Made by a program: the position numbers and the translations under genes. From Afipia sp. 64-13 (lineage in GTDB: Bacteria; Pseudomonadota; Alphaproteobacteria; Rhizobiales; Xanthobacteraceae), in assembly GCA_001897755.1 (NCBI GenBank), contig MKUJ01000001.1:323580-387579 (forward strand): a stretch of DNA of 64,000 nucleotides. The letters are read 5' to 3'. Each line of letters begins with the position of its first letter. Position 1 is the stretch's first letter. The notes under the pieces are model-generated. The model was not told where the DNA came from. It did not search any database and was given only the letters and a program-made list of their open reading frames with translations. Positions 35,803 through 43,272 of the stretch are shown here, one piece after another.

Positions 35803-36566
35803 TCCTCAGCGGTGATGTTTTCGACGCGCGTCAGCGCTCGCGCTTCACGCGGCCGGATGCTGGCCGCTGGATTCGCCCGGACGCCGCACGGTGGCTGAGG
35901 CTGCCGCATCCGGATGAACTGAAATACAGTCCCGATCAGCCGCGCGACGAACGCGGCAGGTGGACGGATGGCGGCGGGAGTTCCGACGCGCCCTCCGGTG
36001 CGTCGCAAAGCGAGGAGTTCAGCCCTGACCGGCCGGGCTGGCACGACTATCAGGGTGAGAACATGGTGTGTCCGGCGAGTTTGCGCTGCTCGGCCGATGA
36101 AATTGCGGATCATCTTGCAAGGTTTTCAGTGCCGGGCAGGAGTGCATCGATGCCTGTCGAGCATGATGAAAGATATAGAGTCTATATTCCCGATACGGAT
36201 GTCTATGTCGGCAGCATCCGGACAGAAGTATTAGATAATGGATTGACTGTCATAAACCGTACGTTACCGGGACATATGTTTTACGATGGAATGGTCGAGC
36301 GTCGTGCCACGCAAACGATTGACGGTGCGTGGCAGGTGACAACGCGTGGTATCGGCAATAATGTCGAGCCTGGAATGAATGGGATCAATCAGGTCTTCGG
36401 TCCGGGCATTTTCGATGGCTTGGATCGGCAGATGCGCGCCAACATCGAACGGCATCATGGGCGGAAAAGTTTCGTGGACTCGACGCGGGCTTCTCGTTCT
36501 GCTGTGGTTGCCGGCTGTTGCCTTGGCGATCGCCATGTGGTCTTGGGAGCGAAGACCCATGGTTGA
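35799..36566 (+). CDS. toxin-like cargo protein 1 with PDQPR/GRWTDG leader
   Basis: A 255-residue protein in two parts. The N-terminus has RW-(I/L)-(R/x)-PDA repeats (RPDAGRWIRPDAARWLRLP, residues 18-36) and then KYSPDQPRDERGRWTDGGG (42-60), a leader shared with the gene at 38526. A Ser/Gly linker follows, and a C-terminal domain (about 75-235) with VYIPDTDVYVGSIRTEVLDN, NRTLPGHMFYDGMV and NGINQVFGPGIFDGLDRQM, which I do not recognise. The layout, one conserved leader with swappable C-termini and a small membrane gene behind, resembles polymorphic toxins. A GGAGG site seven bases upstream and a four-base overlap with the protease gene support the start. The DNA from about 36060 on is A/T-richer than the GTA genes, a sign of transfer. 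Its end overlaps the next gene by 110 bases. Confidence 0.65.
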   Translation: MILSGDVFDARQRSRFTRPDAGRWIRPDAARWLRLPHPDELKYSPDQPRDERGRWTDGGGSSDAPSGASQSEEFSPDRPGWHDYQGENMVCPASLRCSADEIADHLARFSVPGRSASMPVEHDERYRVYIPDTDVYVGSIRTEVLDNGLTVINRTLPGHMFYDGMVERRATQTIDGAWQVTTRGIGNNVEPGMNGINQVFGPGIFDGLDRQMRANIERHHGRKSFVDSTRASRSAVVAGCCLGDRHVVLGAKTHG

Positions 36567-36921
36567 TCACTCGGAAGGGTCATCGCCGATCCGTTTGCTC
36601 TATGTTCAAATGGATCGCAGTGAGCGAGATCATTTTGTGCAACAGGTCAGGCATTTTGCCGACCAGCACCGTTTCGATTTGAACATCAGGCAGCTAACAC
36701 CTGATCCCGATGAAATTTTCTTATATCTCGCGCGTGACAATATCCAGTTTTTAGGTACGAAAAACTCGAACATCGTCGCGCCGAAGGTCGGATTTTCGCT
36801 CGGTTTCTATCAACAGCGTGAAAAGTCGCCGCCGTCGCTAGCCGAAATCGATGCGTTGATGGCCTCTCTCAAAAAGATGCTGGCCGATGTGCCGGGGCTG
36901 GTGATCACCAGGGAGGAATGA
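36457..36921 (+). CDS. candidate immunity protein, membrane-anchored
   Basis: A 154-residue protein with an N-terminal signal anchor (RRGLLVLLWLPAVALAIAMW, residues 10-29) and a soluble domain predicted to lie in the periplasm: SSPIRLLYVQMDRSERDHFV, then FDLNIRQLTPDPDEIFLYLA, and LAEIDALMASLKKMLADVPG. No family recognised. It directly follows and overlaps the toxin-like gene in the +1 frame, the arrangement expected for an immunity gene. A periplasmic location would fit a toxin acting on the envelope. The start is uncertain: ATG 36379 gives a longer product, but 36457 places the anchor at the N-terminus. Confidence 0.55.
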   Translation: MGGKVSWTRRGLLVLLWLPAVALAIAMWSWERRPMVDHSEGSSPIRLLYVQMDRSERDHFVQQVRHFADQHRFDLNIRQLTPDPDEIFLYLARDNIQFLGTKNSNIVAPKVGFSLGFYQQREKSPPSLAEIDALMASLKKMLADVPGLVITREE

Positions 36922-37007
36922 GACAGCATGGGCTGTTGCGCAGCGAAATAGTTTGTCCGGCTGACGCCGTTCTATGCACGACGATCCCAGCATCTGCATT
37001 CCGTCTT

Positions 37008-37031
37008 CGCCGCCCCTTCGGGCGGCGTTTT
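37008..37031 (+). terminator. intrinsic terminator between toxin module 1 and capsid gene
   Basis: A perfect 8-bp stem CGCCGCCC - CTTC - GGGCGGCG followed by TTTTCGTTTG. It ends 36 bases before the capsid start codon, on the same strand as the GTA genes. Confidence 0.75.
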
Positions 37032-37067
37032 CGTTTGTCTGTTTCCCTCTTCAACCAGGAGATTTTG

Positions 37068-38333
37068 ATGAGCTTCACCGATATCGAGATTCAAGACCAT
37101 GCGCCGGAACAGAAGGCCGGCATTTCCGCCACCGGGCGCGACGCCCATGACGAACTGATGCGCTCGTTCGAGGAGTTCAAATCCTCCAACGACGAGCGCC
37201 TGGATTCGCTCGGCCGCCGCGCCGACGTGCTGCTGGAGGAGAAGGTCGATCGCATCAACGCCGCGCTCGATACGCAGATGAAGCGGATCGACGAGCTGGC
37301 GCTGAAATCGGCGCGGCCCTCGCTCGGCGGCGCACCGTCGCGCGCCATCGACGGCGCCGCGCGCGAGCACAAGAGCGCGTTCGACGCTTATGTGCGCGTC
37401 GGCGAGGCGTCCGGCCTGAAGGCGATCGAGACCAAGGCGATGTCGGCCGGCTCCAATCCGGACGGCGGCTATCTGGTGCCGGGCGAGCTCGAGCAGGAGA
37501 TCGGCCGGCGTCTGGCCGCGATCTCGCCGATCCGCGCCATCGCCGGCGTGCGCGAGATTTCCGGCGGCGTCTACAAGAAGCCGTTCATGACCGCGGGCCC
37601 CGCCACCGGCTGGGTCGGCGAGACCGATGCGCGCAGCCAGACCACCTCGCCGACGCTCGATGCCTTGAGCTTCCCGGCGATGGAGCTTTACGCCATGCCG
37701 GCGGCCACCGCGACGCTGCTCGACGACAGCGCGGTGAACATCGACGAGTGGATCGCCTCCGAGGTCGAACTCACCTTCGCGGTGCAGGAGGGCGCGGCTT
37801 TCGTGAGCGGTGACGGCAGCAACAAGCCCAAGGGCTTCCTCAGCTACGACACGGTGGCGAACGGCTCCTGGGTCTGGGGCAAGCTCGGCTATATTGCGAG
37901 CGGCAGCGCGGGCGCGTTTCCCGAGGACGATCCGTCCGACGTGCTGGTTGACTTGATCTATGCGCTGAAGGCGGGCTACCGGCAGAACGGCACCTTCGTC
38001 ATGAACCGCAAGACGCAAGGCACGATCCGCAAATTCAAGGACACCGGCGGCGGCTATCTGTGGCAGCCGCCGGCGCAGGCGGGCGGCCGCGCCTCGCTGA
38101 TGACCTTCCCGCTGGTCGAGGCCGAGGACATGCCGGATGTCGGCGCCAACTCGCTGTCGATTGCGTTCGGCGACTTCAGGCGCGGCTATCTGATCGTCGA
38201 TCGGCTCGGCGTGCGGGTGCTGCGGGATCCGTATTCCGCTAAGCCCTACGTGCTGTTCTACACTACCAAGCGCGTCGGCGGCGGCGTGCAGGACTTCGAC
38301 GCCATCAAGCTGGTCAAGTTCGCGGCGAGCTGA
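37068..38333 (+). CDS. GTA/phage major capsid protein (HK97 fold)
   Basis: A 421-residue major capsid protein, Rhodobacter GTA g5 type. Residues 1-120 are the scaffold-like delta domain, rich in charged coiled-coil sequence (DELMRSFEEFKSSNDERLDS, ADVLLEEKVDRINAALDTQM). The mature part starts around residue 123 (KAMSAGSNPDGGYLVPGELE), the expected cut by the prohead protease. HK97-fold patterns follow: RRLAAISPIRAIAGVREIS, GWVGETDARSQTTSPTLDAL, FVSGDGSNKPKGFLSY and GDFRRGYLIVDRLGVRVLRD. AGGAG at 37057-37061 serves the ATG. Normally adjacent to the protease gene; here separated by toxin module 1. Confidence 0.94.
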   Translation: MSFTDIEIQDHAPEQKAGISATGRDAHDELMRSFEEFKSSNDERLDSLGRRADVLLEEKVDRINAALDTQMKRIDELALKSARPSLGGAPSRAIDGAAREHKSAFDAYVRVGEASGLKAIETKAMSAGSNPDGGYLVPGELEQEIGRRLAAISPIRAIAGVREISGGVYKKPFMTAGPATGWVGETDARSQTTSPTLDALSFPAMELYAMPAATATLLDDSAVNIDEWIASEVELTFAVQEGAAFVSGDGSNKPKGFLSYDTVANGSWVWGKLGYIASGSAGAFPEDDPSDVLVDLIYALKAGYRQNGTFVMNRKTQGTIRKFKDTGGGYLWQPPAQAGGRASLMTFPLVEAEDMPDVGANSLSIAFGDFRRGYLIVDRLGVRVLRDPYSAKPYVLFYTTKRVGGGVQDFDAIKLVKFAAS

Positions 38334-38410
38334 GCGGGGCTTGCGCGGTTGCGCCTTCTGCCCGTCAGCTCATGGCGGCGCAGGAGAGGCCGGCGCAACC
38401 TGTAGACAGA

Positions 38411-38443
38411 GTGGATGGCCGGACTTGATCCGGCCATCCACGC
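38411..38443. repeat. P3 single hairpin after the capsid gene
   Basis: GTGGATGGCCGGA - CTTGATC or shorter loop - TCCGGCCATCCAC: a 13-bp perfect stem 78 bases after the capsid stop. It may attenuate transcription between the capsid gene and toxin module 2. Confidence 0.85.
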
Positions 38444-38525
38444 CTTCTGTTCGTCACTACACAGAATGCCTGCGCAGGTCGCGCAATTTTCCAATCAACA
38501 CTTTTGATTACCGGAGCTTCGCCAC

Positions 38526-39404
38526 ATGGCTGTGCGCGAGACTGCATATTTGTGTCATCAGCATGCGCGATGGCTGCGGCCGGATGCGACGCGGTGGCTC
38601 AAACCGGATGCCGCGCGCTATCTCAAACCCGACTCCGATGTTTTTGCAGTCTTTCTGTCCTTGGACCAGAAATACAATCCGGACCAGCCGCGCGTGCCCG
38701 CCGGCAGCGGGCGTGAGAGCGGACGTTGGACCGACGGCAGCGGTGGTGCGGGTGGAAATGCTGCCTCGCCCTTAGGAGCGATTGATCTTAGCGACTTGCC
38801 GGATTTCGCTGATCTCTTTGCGTTGTTTCAGATTGCTCCAAACGTGACGGACAATAGTGATTATACGCAGCTCGCGGGAGATGTTCCGACGAGTGATGGA
38901 CCTGAACTGCCTTCGGGTGAGCCACCGGAAATTCCAACAGAGCGGCCACAAACTAGCCGCGAGCGCACAAACTACCTACGTGCTGCCGCAAGCTGGCTAG
39001 GCAGGAACGCGGGCCTCGCGGCGGACGTCTACACGGGGTTCATGAATAATGTTGCCTGGTTGAATGACTATCACGATCTTATTCAAGCGGGGCGGGACGA
39101 GCCGAGGACCTTGGAAGAACTTCGGGCGGGCGTAGGTCTCAAGAGGCCTGGCTACGATGGCCATCACATCGTCGAGCAGACCTGGGCGGAGAGGTTCGGG
39201 TTCTCGCGTAGCGAGATTGATGATCCGTCCAATATCGTTAGTATTCCAAGATTGAAGCATTATCAGATTACGGGATGGTATGGGGCGCCTAATGAGGATT
39301 TGGGTGGCTTGTCTCCTCGAGAATATTTGCGTGATAAAAGTTGGGAAGAGCGTAGACGAATTGGCTTGCAAGCATTGATAAAGTTTGAGGCTCTGAAGCC
39401 ATGA
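38526..39404 (+). CDS. toxin-like cargo protein 2, HNH-type nuclease C-terminus
   Basis: A 292-residue protein. Residues 13-36 hold three RW(L)(R/K)PDA-type repeats (ARWLRPDATRWLKPDAARYL) and residues 49-71 the leader motif KYNPDQPRVPAGSGRESG then GRWTDG, shared with the protein at 35799. An acidic/Pro linker reaches residue 145. The C-terminal domain has PGYDGHHIVEQTWAERFGF (His213, His214), DDPSNIVSIPRLKHYQITGW (Asn236, His245) and LSPREYLRDKSWEERRRIG, a layout like HNH/GHH nuclease toxins. A GGAG site lies ahead of the ATG. The DNA is A/T-rich after 39000. The stop overlaps the first DUF2019 gene (ATGA). Nuclease activity and delivery are inferred; I see no signal peptide. Confidence 0.68.
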   Translation: MAVRETAYLCHQHARWLRPDATRWLKPDAARYLKPDSDVFAVFLSLDQKYNPDQPRVPAGSGRESGRWTDGSGGAGGNAASPLGAIDLSDLPDFADLFALFQIAPNVTDNSDYTQLAGDVPTSDGPELPSGEPPEIPTERPQTSRERTNYLRAAASWLGRNAGLAADVYTGFMNNVAWLNDYHDLIQAGRDEPRTLEELRAGVGLKRPGYDGHHIVEQTWAERFGFSRSEIDDPSNIVSIPRLKHYQITGWYGAPNEDLGGLSPREYLRDKSWEERRRIGLQALIKFEALKP

Positions 39405-39772
39405 GAAAGATCGAATTGTCAGATATTGCGACCGAAGATCTTGTGGTGCGTTTTGCCGAAATCGGCCAAGCGCAGGATCAGGCGCTTCTCGGAGGAGAGA
39501 AGGCGAAATTCAAACGGCTTTTTCAGCAGATGGCGGAGGTGTCGCAGGAATTAAAGAGTCGTCCCGGCGATCAACGCCGTGCACTCATGCGACTCTATGA
39601 ATTTCCGAATATGCAGGTTCGCCTGAAGGCCGCAAAGCATACGCTCGCTGTTGCTCCAATCGAAGCGCGCCGACAACTTGAGATCATCGCTGAATCGAAA
39701 TGGTTTCCGCAGGCCGGCGAAGCTGGCATGTCGATATCGAATCTAGATGGCGGAATCTTCAAGCCAACCTGA
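39401..39772 (+). CDS. DUF2019 protein, candidate immunity protein A
   Basis: A 123-residue protein of the DUF2019 family. Features are VVRFAEIGQAQDQALLGGEK, KFKRLFQQMAEVSQELKSR, PGDQRRALMRLYEFPNMQVR and the C-terminal GGIFKPT. The helical arrays of DUF2019 proteins are typically found next to toxin or secretion genes and are suspected antitoxin or immunity proteins. It is translationally coupled to the HNH-type toxin-like gene (ATGA overlap) and is followed 29 bases later by a paralogue of identical length. No signal peptide, so it acts in the cytoplasm, which suits a nuclease target. Confidence 0.75.
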   Translation: MRKIELSDIATEDLVVRFAEIGQAQDQALLGGEKAKFKRLFQQMAEVSQELKSRPGDQRRALMRLYEFPNMQVRLKAAKHTLAVAPIEARRQLEIIAESKWFPQAGEAGMSISNLDGGIFKPT

Positions 39773-39801
39773 ATGTAAACGTCGCTGATGATGTTCAATC
39801 A

Positions 39802-40173
39802 ATGAAGCAGCAAAATCTATCAATCATGAACTTGGCCGATCTCGTGCAGCGGTTCGCTGTGATCACGCGTGAACAGGACATGGTGCTGCTGGAAGGGCGT
39901 ATGGCCAAGTTCAACAAGCTCTTCGAGGACATGAAGAAATTCCACGATGAATTGAAGAAGCGTCCTGGCGACCAGCGTCGTGCGCTCATGCAGCTTTATG
40001 ATTTTCCAAATATGCAGGTGCGTTTGCAGGCGTCTAAACTGACGCTCGCAGTCGCGCCGATCGAGGCTCGGGCTCAACTGGCGATCATTGCTGCGTCGAG
40101 GTGGATTCCGCAAGCCGATGATGCCGGCATGTCGTTGTTCAATTTGGATAACGGGATTTTCAAGCCGACCTGA
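39802..40173 (+). CDS. DUF2019 protein, candidate immunity protein B
   Basis: A 123-residue paralogue of the preceding gene, sharing KRPGDQRRALMQLYDFPNMQ, VRLQASKLTLAVAPIEAR and DNGIFKPT, but diverged elsewhere. I estimate roughly 60 percent identity by eye. It starts 29 bases after the previous stop; the ATG at 39802 gives the same length as the paralogue, with 39826 as an alternative. A second copy may widen immunity to related toxins. Confidence 0.75.
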   Translation: MKQQNLSIMNLADLVQRFAVITREQDMVLLEGRMAKFNKLFEDMKKFHDELKKRPGDQRRALMQLYDFPNMQVRLQASKLTLAVAPIEARAQLAIIAASRWIPQADDAGMSLFNLDNGIFKPT

Positions 40174-40251
40174 TCGGGAGATACTGGTAAGCCGGACCAG
40201 ATTTGCCGCTGGGCAGAGATCGAAACTTATTCCAAATATCTGTCCCAAAAT

Positions 40252-40286
40252 GGAGCAGGGGTGCGTGCGGCGCGCAACCCCGCTCC
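40252..40286. other. GC-rich hairpin downstream of the DUF2019 genes
   Basis: GGAGCAGGGGTGCG - loop - CGCAACCCCGCTCC pairs over about 13 bases with one bulge. No T-run on the plus strand; ATTTTGG follows on the minus strand. It may mark the right end of the toxin module. Confidence 0.4.
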
Positions 40287-40415
40287 GGGGCGACCGGCCT
40301 CGGTACGCATTAACTGTAAGGTTTTGGTGCAAAATTACTGGCACGCTACGTGCTCCGGAGATCCCGTTGCAACAAAGCCGCGGGCGTTATGCGTCCGGCA
40401 GGGCGCGAGGTTTTC

Positions 40416-41543
40416 ATGCGGGCCGGTTCATCGGAGTTACCGTCGCACACGTTCGAGGCGGGGCGGGTTGAGACCCTCGATCTGCTGCGCCTGTTCGCGG
40501 TGGCGGTGGTCGTGCTGTTTCATTTCGGTTTCCACGGACCGACCGGTCCGGCGCAGACCTACGTCGCGGTGCCGCAGTTCGATGGCTTTGCCCGCTACGG
40601 CTATCTCGGCGTGCAGCTCTTTTTCGTCATCAGCGGGTTCGTGATCGCCTATTCGGCGATGGGGCGCTCGGTGTCGCAATTCGCCATCGCGCGCATCTCG
40701 CGGCTCTATCCGGCGTTCCTGTTCTGCATGACGCTGTCGTTCCTGGTGACGCTGGTATTCGGCTCGGCCTATTTCGAGGTGACGCCCCGGCAATGGCTCG
40801 CCAACCTGACGGTGGCGGCGCCGGCGTGGCATCAGCCTTATGTCGACTCGGTCTACTGGACGCTGATCATCGAGATGATCTTCTACGCCTGGATCGGCGT
40901 GCTGATCGCGACCGGGCTGTTTCCGAAACATATCGTCAAGGTGGTGGTGGGCTGGCTGCTGGTCTCGCTGCTCAATGAGGCGTGGATCGGATCCTACGTG
41001 CTGCGCAAGATATTGCTCACCGACCAGAGCGGATTCTTCTCCTGCGGCGTGCTGCTGTTCGAGATCTGCCGCGGCCGGCGCGGCGCGGGGATTCAGCTTC
41101 TGTTCGGCGCGGCGGCGATGATCGCGGTCGCGCAGGCGGTGAAGAATGTCGAGGGCTGGCGCGTGATGACCGGCCAATCGTTCGACGGCGTCACCGTGGG
41201 GGTGCTGTCGATCTGCATCCTCGCTCTTGCGATCGTTGCGGTGCGGATCGGGCGCCTGCCGCTGCCGTCCGGTCTTGTCATGGCGCTCGGCGGATTGACC
41301 TATCCGGCCTATCTGCTCAATCAGATGATCGGCTACGTCGCATTCCTGCACCTTCGCGCCTTCGTGCCGGCGGTGCCGTTGTTCGCGCTGATCGTCTGCG
41401 GGATCGGCGTGTTGTCCTGGCTGATCTGGAAATATGTCGACCGGCCCGGCCAACGCTTCATGCGTACGATGTTGACGCGGCTGTTCGAGAAGGCCACGCA
41501 TCTTGCCGGGCGTTCGCGTCCGCTGGCGCCGGCGTCGAACTGA
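40416..41543 (+). CDS. acyltransferase family 3 membrane protein
   Basis: A 375-residue integral membrane acyltransferase (OafA/NodX/WecH type) with about ten helices. The catalytic-site region is VETLDLLRLFAVAVVVLFHF (His in LFHF), and further signatures are YGYLGVQLFFVISGFVIAYS, RISRLYPAFLFC and SVYWTLIIEMIFYAWIG. Such enzymes O-acetylate or acylate surface polysaccharides or lipid-linked sugars. I start it at 40416, after GAGG; 40389 and 40350 are alternatives. It is not part of standard GTA clusters and lies between capsid and adaptor genes. A modified surface glycan could affect particle attachment, but this is speculation. Confidence 0.85.
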   Translation: MRAGSSELPSHTFEAGRVETLDLLRLFAVAVVVLFHFGFHGPTGPAQTYVAVPQFDGFARYGYLGVQLFFVISGFVIAYSAMGRSVSQFAIARISRLYPAFLFCMTLSFLVTLVFGSAYFEVTPRQWLANLTVAAPAWHQPYVDSVYWTLIIEMIFYAWIGVLIATGLFPKHIVKVVVGWLLVSLLNEAWIGSYVLRKILLTDQSGFFSCGVLLFEICRGRRGAGIQLLFGAAAMIAVAQAVKNVEGWRVMTGQSFDGVTVGVLSICILALAIVAVRIGRLPLPSGLVMALGGLTYPAYLLNQMIGYVAFLHLRAFVPAVPLFALIVCGIGVLSWLIWKYVDRPGQRFMRTMLTRLFEKATHLAGRSRPLAPASN

Positions 41544-41550
41544 GCGAGAC

Positions 41551-42315
41551 CTAAAACGCCGCGCCCCAACCGCGCGCGGTGGTGACGATCCACTCTCTAT
41601 ATAATGTGAAGGGCGTGACCCCGGTGAGGCCGCCGCAGCCGGCGGAATTGTCCGGCCCGGTGGACCAGCTCACCACACCGACAATGATGCTGCGCCCGTT
41701 CTGATCCTCGAAGACAGGGGCGCCGGAATCTCCGGTGCAGCCGCCCATGCCGGCGCTCTTGTTGTTGGTGAGAGGATCGACCAGGCGCACCTGCAGCGTG
41801 CCGGGCTTGCCGGTGGCGACGAGGCCTGCCGCGCGCACCGTGCCGACATCGCTGCCGCCGGGCGAACTGGCGCCGATGCCGGCGATGGTGAAGCGCGCGC
41901 CGGGCACGATCGGAATCCGCGGCGCGCCGAGCGGCGAGGTGGATTTGCCGGCCATCGGCGCGGGCAATTGAAGCAGCGCGATATCGGCGGTGGCGCGATG
42001 TGATGCCATGGCCTGTGCGCTGTATTGCGGATGGGTGGCGATGCGGCGCGGCGTGATCAGCGTCGGCGGTTTGGTTGAATAATCCACCACGCGATGGGCC
42101 GCGCCGGGCGCGATGCAATGCGCGGCCGTGAGCACGATGGTCGGCGCGATCAGCGTGCCGGTGCAGACGCGGCCGCCCGCGCCGACCACGGTGACCAGCG
42201 AGCGGGCGATGGCATCGCCGGGGGCCGAGCGGCTGCCGGTGATCGCCTGCGCGGGCGCGGCGAGCGTCGCGGCAACAGCGACAAGAGGAATGAGGCGAAG
42301 CATTTGCGGGGTCAT
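41551..42315 (-). CDS. secreted trypsin-like serine protease
   Basis: A 254-residue S1 family protease with a signal peptide (MLRLIPLVAVAATLAAPAQA). The catalytic triad is complete: His66 in VLTAAHCIA, Asp111 in TADIALLQLP, and Ser197 in CTGDSGAPVF. Cysteine pairs are visible (Cys51/Cys67, Cys193/Cys227). It should be exported to the periplasm or outside. It is the only gene on the minus strand inside the GTA-type cluster, eight bases from the acyltransferase stop in convergent orientation, so its transcription opposes the cluster. Substrate unknown. Confidence 0.9.
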   Translation of the reverse strand: MTPQMLRLIPLVAVAATLAAPAQAITGSRSAPGDAIARSLVTVVGAGGRVCTGTLIAPTIVLTAAHCIAPGAAHRVVDYSTKPPTLITPRRIATHPQYSAQAMASHRATADIALLQLPAPMAGKSTSPLGAPRIPIVPGARFTIAGIGASSPGGSDVGTVRAAGLVATGKPGTLQVRLVDPLTNNKSAGMGGCTGDSGAPVFEDQNGRSIIVGVVSWSTGPDNSAGCGGLTGVTPFTLYREWIVTTARGWGAAF

Positions 42316-42369
42316 GCCGCAGGTGAGCCTTGATGCACGGATTTTGTCAACCGGAAGAGAAACGAATTC

Positions 42370-42936
42370 ATGTCCGCCATGCTTTTGACCGGCCCGGCGT
42401 CGGAACCACTCTCGGTGAGCGACGCCAAGGCTTTCCTGCGCGTCGAGCACGATGACGACGACGCGATCATCGCCGCCTTGATCAGCTCCGCGCGCCATCA
42501 TGTCGAAGCGCTGACGCGCCTCGGCCTGATCACCCAGACCTGGCGCGTCATTCTGGATCGTTGGCCGGAGGAGGGGCGGGTCAGGCCGAAGCTCGGCCCG
42601 CTCGGTGCGCTGCTTTCCGCGCAGGTTTACAACGAGGCGGGGGAGGCGACGGCGCTCGATGTCGGGCGCTTCACGCTCGACCGTGCGGCCGGTGTGATCG
42701 CCGCGCCGGCGTGGTCGCTGCCTCTGCCGGGACGCCCACAGGCCGGTATCGAGCTCGATGTGGAAATCGGATTCGGCGCGGCTGACAAGGTGCCGCAGGT
42801 GCTGCTGCAGGCGATCCGCATGCTGGTCGCGCACTGGTACGAGAACCGCGGCCTGGTCGCGATCGGTGCCAGCGTGGCGATGCTGCCGCCGAGCGTCAAC
42901 GCCATGATTTCATCGCAGCGGGTGCTGTCGCTATGA
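42370..42936 (+). CDS. GTA head-tail connector/adaptor (g6 type)
   Basis: A 188-residue head-tail connector of the phiE125 gp8/HK97 gp6-like family. The N-terminus (PLSVSDAKAFLRVEHDDDDA and IIAALISSARHHVEALT) is characteristic, as is VPQVLLQAIRMLVAHWYENR near the C-terminus. It forms the adaptor ring under the portal. Its end overlaps the head-closure gene by four bases. In Rhodobacter-type GTAs this gene directly follows the capsid gene; here 4 kb of accessory genes intervene. Confidence 0.88.
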   Translation: MSAMLLTGPASEPLSVSDAKAFLRVEHDDDDAIIAALISSARHHVEALTRLGLITQTWRVILDRWPEEGRVRPKLGPLGALLSAQVYNEAGEATALDVGRFTLDRAAGVIAAPAWSLPLPGRPQAGIELDVEIGFGAADKVPQVLLQAIRMLVAHWYENRGLVAIGASVAMLPPSVNAMISSQRVLSL

Positions 42937-43253
42937 TCGATCCCGGACAATTGAGAACGCGGCTGGTGTTGCAGCAGCCGGTCGAGACGCCCGACGATCA
43001 GGGCGGCGTGGTGCGGGACTGGAGCACTTTTGCCACGGCGTGGGCGCAGGTGAGGCCGCTCGCCGCGCGGCGCGGGGTCGAGGCCGACAGCGACGGCGCA
43101 AGCCAGCGTTATCGCATCGTGCTGCGCAACAGTTTCAGCATCACCTTGCAGCACCGCTTTGCCGAAGGCGCGCGCATCTATCGCATCGTCACCATCCGCG
43201 ACAGCGAGGATCGCAGATATCTCGAAATCGAAGCGGAGCTATGGATTGGTTGA
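42933..43253 (+). CDS. GTA head closure / head-tail adaptor (g7 type)
   Basis: A 106-residue head-closure (stopper) protein: PGQLRTRLVLQQPVETPDDQ, STFATAWAQVRPLAARRG and ARIYRIVTIRDSEDRRYLEI. It seals the head under the adaptor ring until DNA release. It overlaps the g6-type gene by an ATGA motif. Length and position agree with Rhodobacter GTA g7. Confidence 0.88.
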   Translation: MIDPGQLRTRLVLQQPVETPDDQGGVVRDWSTFATAWAQVRPLAARRGVEADSDGASQRYRIVLRNSFSITLQHRFAEGARIYRIVTIRDSEDRRYLEIEAELWIG

Positions 43254-43272
43254 ACGAGACATTCCAGATCCT

